Below, piece after piece: positions 9,001-13,135 of a DNA stretch of 31,342 nucleotides. The position numbers and the translations under genes are program-made. The stretch lies in the IMG/VR virus record IMGVR_UViG_3300037264_006835, positions 1 through 31,342 of that record. One strand, given 5' to 3'. This DNA is from a virus. The first letter of the stretch is position 1, and every line of letters starts with the position of its first letter. Below the pieces are notes generated by a model. It saw nothing but the letters and a program-made list of their open reading frames with translations. It was not told the origin of the DNA and did no database searches.

Positions 9001-9537
9001 GAGTGCGTTGAACTCCGGACTTTGGCGAGCCTCAATCTCCGCTTGCGCCCCAAACACCCGCTCCGCCATCTGCTGTTCGGGACTCGGTCCGCCGCCGAAC
9101 GCACGCGAGATCCCGCCGGCGATGCTCTTGCCCATCCGCTGCATCAGGCCGGGCGGTTTTTCCAGGGGGCCGACGGGAGGGGCGGAACCAGTCGCCGCCT
9201 CCGCTGTGGAAACCGCCGTGGCGGGCGGCCACTGAGACACAATCTCCGGCGAAGGCGTAGGTTCCTCGGGACGTGGCGTTCCCGGCAGCCCCGGCCCGCC
9301 CCGCATAAAGCCCGTCAGGATGTCGTCGTAGGTTTGGGGGGCGCTACTGATCGGAGCGCCGCCTCTTTTTGCCAGGACATCAGCGTAGGGGGTAGAGGTT
9401 TCAGGCACCGCCGTGGAAAGCGGTGCGCCACCTCTTTTTGCTAGGATGTCCGCGTAGGGGGTAGCCGATGCTCCGGGATCATGCCCGTTGCCGTCCGCCA
9501 GGGCGTCGCGGGTGAGTTGCTTGATCGGATCGCCCAC
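1..9537 (-). CDS. giant polyvalent protein (virion-like N-terminus, N6-adenine methylase, SF2 helicase); partial, continues past left edge
   Basis: One frame stays open for 3179 codons from a GTG start at 9537 to base 1. GGAG at 9550-9547 lies nine bases before the GTG and decides the start. Residues 1-1150 resemble no enzyme I recognise; they are Ala/Pro/Glu-rich and carry a motif known from phage polyvalent proteins (about 788-815, ending PPSVLAEYPDL). A Pro/Glu/Gly-rich linker covers about 1155-1320. The methylase follows: a YQGWGS motif (W1370), the SAM-binding motif LETSAGVGHFLG (1436-1447) and catalytic NVPFG (1502-1506). The helicase has Walker A GGGKT (K2127), a DEAH-like box DESQ (2287-2290), STGTP (2338-2342) and motif VI QMEGRAIRQG (2631-2640). 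Next come charged helices, an acidic and Gly-rich stretch (about 2945-2975) and a further domain. P1 DarB, a virion-borne anti-restriction protein, pairs methylase and helicase in this way. Inference: the protein is packaged and ejected to modify or remodel entering DNA. Confidence 0.9.
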   Translation of the reverse strand, partial: MGDPIKQLTRDALADGNGHDPGASATPYADILAKRGGAPLSTAVPETSTPYADVLAKRGGAPISSAPQTYDDILTGFMRGGPGLPGTPRPEEPTPSPEIVSQWPPATAVSTAEAATGSAPPVGPLEKPPGLMQRMGKSIAGGISRAFGGGPSPEQQMAERVFGAQAEIEARQSPEFNALLTDNAKLRFLNIFRRRYQLPPLPNLPGPETAPEVAEREFKTWRGLVGKLPYASTVAMGVDAVQLIAAAKRMDEGTGTIDDFELLTKLKETEARQSRGQTVPAMGLDILGQSIPVGLELATGGGPTRFAAKGAEKLVGKTVSKAVGKAAMRVAEAASEKTLPRLALHAGVKTAERGLPSWATRTAVETLQTRLPGYELRPGDDAALEYAMTAPPQPLLEALRDSAVHQGIQVVSEFTGGSVGIIGGKLGRLAAGAERTLLPSLKAVEWAGNLRTKMAAELVRLKPNKYLTFSNAMRMLTNKAGYNGVIGEIGEERIGELMEAAAREVVTAAGGETRLQGLEGSPIWQAPNISELGEWPGWKQLQAEFLGFIAPTAGSVLGAAVVPEEPKPFERRQPMPAQPGPGEFEISPPGVPPQVSIPVREAGFVPRGTQSVVGAGLTPTSLTATVEPLSGAPTAETKTPEALAAQAAEEGSEGQKAEVEPVLKDFSSSSDKELAPLVETLVEMGEARANAYLAGTAPQTEARLRQLLTKPSPVGDVGAKQPWEMTRGAVAEAVQVGTRQDLDRARPILSVLFAPELREWSRSNDPWGIWRAVNIGDEAPRVPMVDFTARHRSAVEAAIARGDPVPPSVLAEYPDLKSVERPSLGEVIDKSNVEVGREQRIVDQIQAGQRPGERRGTNPDYNESLLARQQEEAELQGKTVSNGAVASAIMHAGDTVRELLGRKEPARTYIEEKLDRIDETMRTAASDFGRPLSAEDAGKVAQARTFYAALPDTTERMRRAKALVLSVLSQDPGGIRSAVENVRELLDPEEYSPLLGRGATLPDVIDKSNVEIGRGQRVVDRLADLLMWKIHGRLPTPEEHARYGKAYLWELRRALLMGAVTDVLRPSNKQSRKLYEELSGRKLPASWKSTAEYIANNEPPFKDDVALLMRLDEYAKENKLNLPPLKAAEQAAIKKTRAAAIPETRRKRAELAASLPPVPEPPTEEKPPETQPIAPIERIIEGEVPRARPTEQPKPGTEREPPAEEGAERPGGEAAPSGPGVGGPPLPEGRTPEDLPPAGEGGAAAPLRPRAPDRGGGVDRPLGGERHEAGRGVRDRGGAVSGTAGVEKPKEEKPKKEEPPREPAAPAVHTTEHSGRSDYSISDPADLFVSGKKSIFKRNVEAIRTLKKIQEENRPATEDEKAVLVRYQGWGSVPEPFGSYDRAWEREHDDLEELLTDEEYKEARGSTKNAMYSPPEIVLGMWDALWRMGFRGGSVLETSAGVGHFLGLQPLDMANASRRVAIEKDAISAGIAAALYPASDVRHTPFEEALLPKDYFDVAISNVPFGQLFIKDKRYPKGLRKFIHDYFFVRGLDLVRPGGIVAFVTTKGTMDKIDDKVRHHLADRADLIGAVRLNEDSLPGTNVTADIIFLRKRGKDEPAAGEAWVKSIPYAPLPGRYVSEYFQKHPEMVLGEIKGGSQYTGEDAPTNTIVKANETFDLTRDLSKALDTLPQDIFGKVEGALPEAADPADMIPSPDNLPPGAHFIGPDGALRRAGGKGQASGNVEPSLLEQHGAKAVQRVKGLVELRDGVMGVLRASMDPKGDERLPELQKEINRIYDRLAKEGITPIRHQANVKLLGGDPITLSLLSAIEDYDKVTRKATKGDIFTRRILEPYKAPTSADTTSDALSISLDETNRIDVPRIGGLLGVDDAAARTRLLEEALVYEMPGDELILAPDYMSGNVKAKLRDAEALAKFEDRYKRNVEALKTVQPEDKAPSQIAVVIGAPWIPAETIEDFMVSILGEKVRQAISVRRANATGRWFVSAPSWTATSAAATETWGTKDMDFVELMKAQLTMKSPVVKEKFTDAQGNKREVTNPEATAAAEAKLAEIKAHFETWLWGHKRWGPELLRAYNDEMNNTARRKWDGSHLTFPGMNPSIKLDPHQKDGIYRSIASPNNTMIAVAVGGGKTFMLTAAAMEALRLRLARKVAIVVERATLNGFIKLARLLYPAGNFIALSVEDLKAENRAKTLARMAAAERAVFILPHKQFTMLPVGEDTMRSYYGEMMSAMEESIADMKDDTGKAVKRSVKQMEKARDNLKARMEERIEEIKRVPTLTFEELGIDWLMYDESQKVKNLGFQTLLESVRGLGHPQGNQITTDLFIKARYIQKLQNGRGVVFSTGTPIDNSISEIYAIQRYLQQPQLHELGIRSFDGWVNMFALPAADLERVAGRYKMVTRLREYINLDALYQLWDQIAHFVPHEEVAAALAAREGGGSPMPVFAENSQGKRTYEIVTLEATPAQVAYRQVTAQRVRDLPPRPKPGDDIMLSIITDEKKAALDMRLIDPRLPEEPGNKINATAERAAQIHKEGHKHKYAQLIFVNQGPPGSKVAFGLYGALIQKLVEKGIPRDQIATIYDAVKDEQKQALFERVNRGEIRVLIGSMAKMGTGVNVQQRLWALQQMEPAWTPGLLVQMEGRAIRQGNVNWDDPTKAQNVRMFRYVTKGSSDEFMYSLLAAKHKVNQQFLSGRIDTDRIADVDIGVASFQLAMAEASENKTVLEWTKADQQLRSLQGQLRYHRDGQMELRKKELRVKATIEKTAEDLKAAKRVADWVSKLPPAKPFVMNVRGKEYDKMGEAGAALFEALKGATVSTWTTLGSTRGVAIQGVSDVLGQKKIDIIPSPEVKPEWNRITYHAAVVGGLGIVPSEGQLRGWVIALMDLFTDVDPAAYAARLATVKEELAEIERNMGKPFAKQKELDELAIRVRKLTDQIATLADEANKAAAGGVAAEMGDQGDTEEGEDTDEDKPDGGGGGGGMSPGFGPRQESLLPPNLTPEERRWIRQNWGGNTPLFGMGGMGAGAPALTGLRGWYVRSWEKWISKPWYNRKTAKGQAISNSIQGMLWDLGHNMTQAMRNEFEKAKGVGRLAAELRINFDDRINEHVAKVRAAGIGKAWPDDAWNVIRLTARAVLTGGNRRPENLPPDMRAVWAKEFAPWVKKLSSRGLSQEDYEASVEARLQAVNER
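5679..5981 (-). CDS. nested out-of-frame small helical protein, weakly TnpV-like
   Basis: This 100-codon gene starts with GTG at 5981 and lies wholly inside the giant gene in another frame. AAGGAG at 5996-5991, nine bases ahead, is as good a ribosome-binding site as any in the window. The product is charged and mostly helical after a short Asn/Pro-rich start, with a central LRYLKEERPKTYRRL segment and a C-terminal half ending AYEIVAGQYLELPE. The central segment recalls the TnpV-like family of mobile elements (LRYLKEHRP-type motif), judged by eye only. The giant protein in the same stretch (about residues 1186-1287) is Pro/Gly/Arg/Glu-rich and looks like a shadow of this gene rather than a fold. 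Overprinting in a linker-coding region is the best reading. The alternative is a chance open frame. Expression and function are unproven. Confidence 0.6.
   Translation of the reverse strand: MLGPQNNQNQVPNGNPPPKRELSDREARQRLADLGWEALRYLKEERPKTYRRLEKEERLHRYALERQTAAEESIARLVESGMKPEEAYEIVAGQYLELPE
5991..5996 (-). promoter_or_regulatory. ribosome-binding site of the nested gene
   Basis: AAGGAG on the minus strand is followed by nine bases and then GTG at 5981. A second GA-rich match (AGG, 5990-5988) sits six bases from the start. A near-consensus site in the middle of a larger coding frame is the main argument that the nested frame is translated. Confidence 0.55.
6505..7059 (-). repeat. 24-bp exact direct repeat pair flanking a 177-residue segment of the giant gene
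   Basis: Identical 24-bp stretches lie at 7036-7059 and 6505-6528, 531 bp (177 codons) apart and in the same reading frame. Both encode VIDKSNVE within longer similar blocks (LGEVIDKSNVEVGREQR near residue 827, LPDVIDKSNVEIGRGQR near residue 1004). The exact DNA match, set in diverged flanks, looks like duplication of a module or a recombination seam. Confidence 0.8.
7711..7726. promoter_or_regulatory. parS: perfect parS-type palindrome (ParB-binding site)
   Basis: TGTTCCACGTGGAACA is a perfect 16-bp palindrome. It fits the bacterial chromosomal parS consensus tGTTnCACGTGnAACa at every position. It lies inside the giant gene, where it encodes part of a Val-Pro-Arg-Gly-Thr stretch (about residues 604-609) in a proline-rich, probably linker region, so constraint may act on the DNA. 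ParB binds such sites and spreads or slides as a CTP-dependent clamp. No parA or parB gene is visible in the window, so the likely reader would be a host ParB or one encoded outside the window. Binding is inferred from sequence alone. Confidence 0.75.
9346..9462 (-). repeat. tandem 23-residue repeat near the N-terminus of the giant protein
   Basis: Residues 26-41 and 49-64 of the giant protein are near-identical 16-residue blocks (TPYADILAKRGGAPLS and TPYADVLAKRGGAPIS). The period is 69 bp, and a degenerate third copy (TYDDILTGF) starts at residue 69. Synonymous differences between copies indicate selection on the protein. Such short N-terminal repeats could be a packaging or docking signal, which is inference. 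Confidence 0.85.
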
Positions 9538-9540
9538 AAG

Positions 9541-10548
9541 CTAGTTCTCCAACTCGTCCAGCCGCTGAGCGAACTCCGCGGACCTTTGCTGTTCTATTTG
9601 CTTAGCTCGCTCCGCCCGCCGAGCACTGGTCTGCCGATTTCGTGGGCCGCTTAGCAGACCAATAATTCCTCCGATCGGGCCGGCCGCCATACCCTTACTT
9701 CCGGAGGGTCGCGGCTCCCGAGGATTCGCGGCGTAGTAGTCGGCATCTTCGGCATTCAGCGCCGCCTGCAATTCCTGCTCCGTGGGCTTGAACACCCCGG
9801 CGGCCAGCATTGCCCCATAATCATCCTTGGTTGGGCGGTTTTGGGCCAGAACCTTGCGGAGGAGCACTCCCTGGGCCGGGTTGGCGGTCGCCGCGGCCTG
9901 GTCGAGGTAGGTTTCCATTTCTGTGTAGGTCGCGTATTTCTCCGCCGGCGTCGTCGCCTGCTTCATCCTGGTCACCAACCCCAGCCGCCCGTAAAGCATT
10001 TCACGGTTGCCGGAAACGTCCAACAGGCTGGTCTTGTGGTCCTGCGGCTTCAACGTCGTTTTCTGGTTCATCCCCTCGCGTTGTAGTTCCAAGCCCTCGC
10101 GGCGAAGGCCGACGTCCTCCCCGTGCCGCCGCTCCGCCGCCGCTTCCCCGCGTCCGTACCGATCTTCCTGCTGTGCGTTTTGCTCCATTGCGACGTATTG
10201 CTTGTAGCCCTTGTCCACCACCTCGTACTGTTGCGGAGTCACAAATTTCTTACCTGCCAATTGGGGGAAGTTCTGCCGGGCCCATTCCTTTGGGCTCAGT
10301 ATCTTCCGCTGCACGGCGACTTTCTCCGCAAGAGGACGGGACGGGGAAGTTGCTGATTTCGGGCCGGACCCCGCCCCGTCCTTGGAGGGGTTCGGTTGTT
10401 CGCTGTTGTCCAAGCGGTTGCGGACCAGCGCGCCTTGTCCATCCCCGACCATTCGGACCGCCAGCTCGTGCATGGGGGTCGCCTCGAAAACAAAGTTCTC
10501 ATCCGGGGGAGCCATGTACTTGGGACGAAGGCTGAGAGAAACGGGCAT
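9541..10548 (-). CDS. putative internal virion protein, 335 aa, upstream of giant gene
   Basis: I do not recognise a family. The start ATG at 10548 is supported by GGAGG eight bases upstream and lies directly behind the stop of the preceding gene. The middle (about residues 110-220) is Gln/Glu/Arg-rich and probably coiled coil. The C-terminus has a short Gly/Ile-rich hydrophobic patch (about 292-304), then a basic helix ending RLDELEN. The position between other internal-virion-type genes and the giant gene suggests an ejected or head-interior protein. Its TAG stop (9543-9541) is in the same frame as the giant gene, whose GTG is two codons further on and whose ribosome-binding site lies in the last codons of this gene. 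The two are therefore probably translationally coupled. Confidence 0.75.
   Translation of the reverse strand: MPVSLSLRPKYMAPPDENFVFEATPMHELAVRMVGDGQGALVRNRLDNSEQPNPSKDGAGSGPKSATSPSRPLAEKVAVQRKILSPKEWARQNFPQLAGKKFVTPQQYEVVDKGYKQYVAMEQNAQQEDRYGRGEAAAERRHGEDVGLRREGLELQREGMNQKTTLKPQDHKTSLLDVSGNREMLYGRLGLVTRMKQATTPAEKYATYTEMETYLDQAAATANPAQGVLLRKVLAQNRPTKDDYGAMLAAGVFKPTEQELQAALNAEDADYYAANPREPRPSGSKGMAAGPIGGIIGLLSGPRNRQTSARRAERAKQIEQQRSAEFAQRLDELEN
9547..9550 (-). promoter_or_regulatory. ribosome-binding site of the giant gene
   Basis: GGAG lies nine bases before the GTG at 9537, within the last codons of the upstream gene. It decides the GTG start, since the frame is closed by TAG just upstream. 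Confidence 0.7.
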
Positions 10549-10842
10549 CTACGTTCCCTCCAAGCCATCGACCGGGACGTTGCCGTAATTCTTGTGGATG
10601 CTGTTTGCGATCTTCACTTGTAGCGCTTCGGCGTGCAGGGTCAACAGCCCGTGAACCTGGGTGACGGGTCCGAACGTCTGCGACATGGTCATGGGCTCAA
10701 CCTTTCCGGGCGAGGTCGCAATCATGCAGTCGAAAAGGACCACCGTGCAGAGGTTGCGCGACGCGAACTCGTGGAGCAGTTCCTGCCGCGTGGCGTGGGC
10801 GAGATAGTGCTTCACCTGATCTCGCTGTTCCGTGCTCTGCAT
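10549..10842 (-). CDS. hypothetical 97-aa virion-operon protein
   Basis: Family not recognised. The ATG at 10842 follows a short gap after the preceding gene, with AAGGA/GAG purines upstream. The sequence is mixed alpha/beta with no membrane segment: an N-terminal helical half (residues 1-30), a strand-rich centre with a Cys (FDCMIATSP) and a C-terminal helix (about 66-85). It ends with TAG immediately before the ATG of the next gene, so it sits in the same transcription unit as the internal-virion genes. Confidence 0.65.
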   Translation of the reverse strand: MQSTEQRDQVKHYLAHATRQELLHEFASRNLCTVVLFDCMIATSPGKVEPMTMSQTFGPVTQVHGLLTLHAEALQVKIANSIHKNYGNVPVDGLEGT

Positions 10843-10856
10843 CTTGCACTCAATCC

Positions 10857-11384
10857 TTATGGCAACATCCCCGCTGACGGATACGGCGTCGCGTAGGGTT
10901 CGGGGTCGAAGGCGTATGCTCCAAAGGGCACGCTTTCACCGTACAAAGCCTGGTTACGCTGCATCCCGGTAGAGAAGTCCATCAGTCCGCTGCCCAAATT
11001 AGACGCCGGTTTTCCCTGGGTCTGGTCCACCGCCCCGCCGACCGTCGCTCCGAGCCCGGCCCCCGCCGCAAGCATGGGTGCCGCGGCCGCAAGCGACAGC
11101 CCGGCGGTAAAGGGCGCCGCGACCAACGCCCCGATTCCCGCACCGCCCAGTGCACCCCAGCCGCCGCTTTTCGCCGCCGCCGCTTTCTTCGCCTGGCGGT
11201 CCTGGGCGATTTTCTGGAGGATGGACATCATGGTGTTTCGCTGGTTCTGCTCGTGCGCAATCCGGGCCATGCGAAGTTGCATCGCCAACCCCGCATCGCG
11301 GTTGGCCGAACCCGCGAGCAGGTTCGTCTGCGCCATCGCCCCGCCCCAACTTGGTCCTTGTGCAATCACGCCGCTTGGTTCCAT
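10857..11384 (-). CDS. putative membrane-active internal virion protein, 175 aa
   Basis: The start is placed at ATG 11384, overlapping the end of the 358-aa gene. GGAG is very close to this ATG, so GTG 11369 or ATG 11336 are possible alternatives. After a helical Gln/Arg-rich segment (about residues 35-72) comes a long Gly/Ala-rich hydrophobic stretch (about 76-117) that could form one or two membrane helices, then a soluble tail. Such Gly/Ala hydrophobic segments occur in podovirus ejection proteins that form a channel through the host envelope. That role is inferred from composition and position only. The predicted segments could instead belong to a holin-like protein, though location in the head/ejection block argues against this. 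Confidence 0.65.
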   Translation of the reverse strand: MEPSGVIAQGPSWGGAMAQTNLLAGSANRDAGLAMQLRMARIAHEQNQRNTMMSILQKIAQDRQAKKAAAAKSGGWGALGGAGIGALVAAPFTAGLSLAAAAPMLAAGAGLGATVGGAVDQTQGKPASNLGSGLMDFSTGMQRNQALYGESVPFGAYAFDPEPYATPYPSAGMLP

Positions 11385-12442
11385 GACTCCAAAAGACTCG
11401 GAATGCCAGTCAGCCCGGCCATCAAGTAGGCCGGGAGCCCGCCGCCTTTTGCGGAGGCGAACGCATTGCCCAAATCCTGCCAGTTGTAGCGGGCTTCCTC
11501 TTCCATCGCAGCGATCATCCGCTGCCGATCCGCGGCCTCTTGCTCCGCTTGTCGCGAGGCCTCCGCCAGGGCGGGCCACACGGTGTAGTCCGTGGGTTCA
11601 AACTCGATCCCCATTTCCAAAGCGGCCAAGGCCCCCGCCAGTTGGTTGGAGGCGTTCAGGTATTGTTGGTCGACTCCTTCATACCCGGCCGTCGTGCGAG
11701 CCAAGTCGCTCACCGCCTGCTGACTCAAACTCCGCTGGCTGGCGTCCATTCCCGCTCGCACCATCGTCTCGCCGATGTTGGCCTGTCCGGCCAAGAGACC
11801 CGATCGCTGCAACTCCGCCCCGCTACCGCTCATTCCCCGGGCCGCGGCACCAGCCGCCATCTGGGCGTTGCCGCGGGCCATTTGCTGCGCGATCGGCAAG
11901 ACCGCCGAGGTGCGTTCCATCGGGCTAAAGAACTGGTATCCAGGTGCCGCTCGCTCGCTCATCGACTCCATCACCATCTGGCGGTAAGGATCGTCGGCCC
12001 AGCTCGCCGCGTCGGTGGCCGTGCGGTCCATAGCCCCACCCAGCCATTCACGGCCCCTATCCTGCCCGGCCAAATTACGTTGATTGGCCTCGTACTCGCT
12101 CTTCATCGTAGCGATCATGCCGGCGCGGGTGGTGGCGTCGAAGGCTGGGTCGTTGTAGAGCGTGTAGAACTCCTGAGGGTCCATCGTCATCCACGGCGGG
12201 ATGCTCACATCCAGGTTGGGGTTAAGCGATCCGACAATCGGGTTCCCCGTGGTGTCAAATTGCAGATTGGGCTGGTTCCACCAGTTAGCCGGTTCGCCGG
12301 ACCACATCGGCGGTCCCGATGCTGCCACTCCACCGGGCTTCGGCAGACCGGCCATGCTCATCCTGGGTTGCGGTTTAGGGGCGACCGTTCCAGGATTCGC
12401 CCAAGTCTGGCTACCCGTCCAGCCTTGCGTGTTTGCAGCCAT
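11366..12442 (-). CDS. putative internal virion / ejection-type protein, 358 aa
   Basis: The ATG at 12442 has GGAGG eight bases upstream. Residues 1-75 are Pro/Trp/Gly-rich and probably flexible. From about 85 to the end the protein is largely helical, with Ala/Gln/Met-rich stretches (AQQMARGNAQMAAGAAARG) resembling ejection proteins packed inside podovirus heads. I see no catalytic motif. It overlaps the next gene by 19 bp, in keeping with the tightly coupled operon. The function is inference from composition and gene order. Confidence 0.75.
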   Translation of the reverse strand: MAANTQGWTGSQTWANPGTVAPKPQPRMSMAGLPKPGGVAASGPPMWSGEPANWWNQPNLQFDTTGNPIVGSLNPNLDVSIPPWMTMDPQEFYTLYNDPAFDATTRAGMIATMKSEYEANQRNLAGQDRGREWLGGAMDRTATDAASWADDPYRQMVMESMSERAAPGYQFFSPMERTSAVLPIAQQMARGNAQMAAGAAARGMSGSGAELQRSGLLAGQANIGETMVRAGMDASQRSLSQQAVSDLARTTAGYEGVDQQYLNASNQLAGALAALEMGIEFEPTDYTVWPALAEASRQAEQEAADRQRMIAAMEEEARYNWQDLGNAFASAKGGGLPAYLMAGLTGIPSLLESWNQAA

Positions 12443-12457
12443 CGGTATGCCTCCGGC

Positions 12458-12628
12458 TCAAAGAACCACCCACACCGGGAAAATATAGGGCGTGCCTAGC
12501 GGTACGGGACCGCCCGCCACTCCACCACCGCCCTGCCCGCCGTCGCCGCCCTGCGGGGCACCCGGCGCGTCGGTGCTGCTGACCGGCGGGACGGCGAGTA
12601 TAGGCGGCCCCTGGTCCTGAAAATACAT
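12458..12628 (-). CDS. small Gly/Pro-rich protein, 56 aa
   Basis: A 56-codon gene fills the gap between the 151-aa and 358-aa genes. Its ATG at 12628 follows GGAGGAG with ideal spacing and overlaps the end of the preceding gene (stop at 12632) by a few bases' distance. The product starts MYFQDQGPP, has a central run of Gly/Gln/Asp (about residues 22-40) and ends in a hydrophobic strand (TPYIFPVWVVL). The family is unknown. The clean ribosome-binding site and the fit into the operon argue that it is real. Confidence 0.6.
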   Translation of the reverse strand: MYFQDQGPPILAVPPVSSTDAPGAPQGGDGGQGGGGVAGGPVPLGTPYIFPVWVVL

Positions 12629-12631
12629 ACG

Positions 12632-13087
12632 TCACTCCTCCATCCGGAACTCGTACTCGACCGCGCAACCGGGCGACGCTGTTTGGCAGCGTAACCCCCA
12701 ACGAATGCCTGAATCCATGATGATGAAGCCGTTACGCGTCGGCGGACGCCAGATGAACATCGCCTGCTGGTGGAGCGTAATGACAAAATGCCTGGTTTGC
12801 GTGGCCGGTTCGACCGTCGGCACGATGTGTACCGTGGTCAGGATCGACCCCGAAAAGGCGGGGATTTCCTTGACGATGTTCGCCGAGTCGTCGGTGTAGG
12901 TACCGTCCGCGGACATGATCCCCAAGGTCCACTTCAACGGCAACGACGCCGATACCCCCCCCAGAGGCATGAAGGCGATGGCGTGCAAAAGGGTCCGCTG
13001 GTTAGTCGGGACCCGAGCCTCCCATTGAGTCTGACCGGCAGCCCCAGGGGTCACATTCACATTGTGCGAGAATAGTTTCTGTGCCAT
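12632..13087 (-). CDS. hypothetical virion protein, 151 aa
   Basis: The ATG at 13087 is preceded by GAAAGGAAAAATCGTC, a good ribosome-binding site. The protein is strand-rich, with a hydrophobic core pattern throughout (for example HAIAFMPLGG and RHFVITLHQQAMFIW), and ends in an acidic FRMEE. It is likely a compact beta-sandwich. It follows the hub-like protein, so a tail or head-completion component is plausible. I cannot name the family. Confidence 0.75.
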   Translation of the reverse strand: MAQKLFSHNVNVTPGAAGQTQWEARVPTNQRTLLHAIAFMPLGGVSASLPLKWTLGIMSADGTYTDDSANIVKEIPAFSGSILTTVHIVPTVEPATQTRHFVITLHQQAMFIWRPPTRNGFIIMDSGIRWGLRCQTASPGCAVEYEFRMEE

Positions 13088-13135
13088 GACGATTTTTCCT
13101 TTCTCTTAGTATGGCCTCGCGGCCCACGGCGTCAA

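Noticed and set aside
9541-9543. Amber stop recoding (TAG read as an amino acid)
   Set aside because: TAG ends several well-placed genes followed by proper starts (for example at 10549 and 28129), so no general recoding is indicated.
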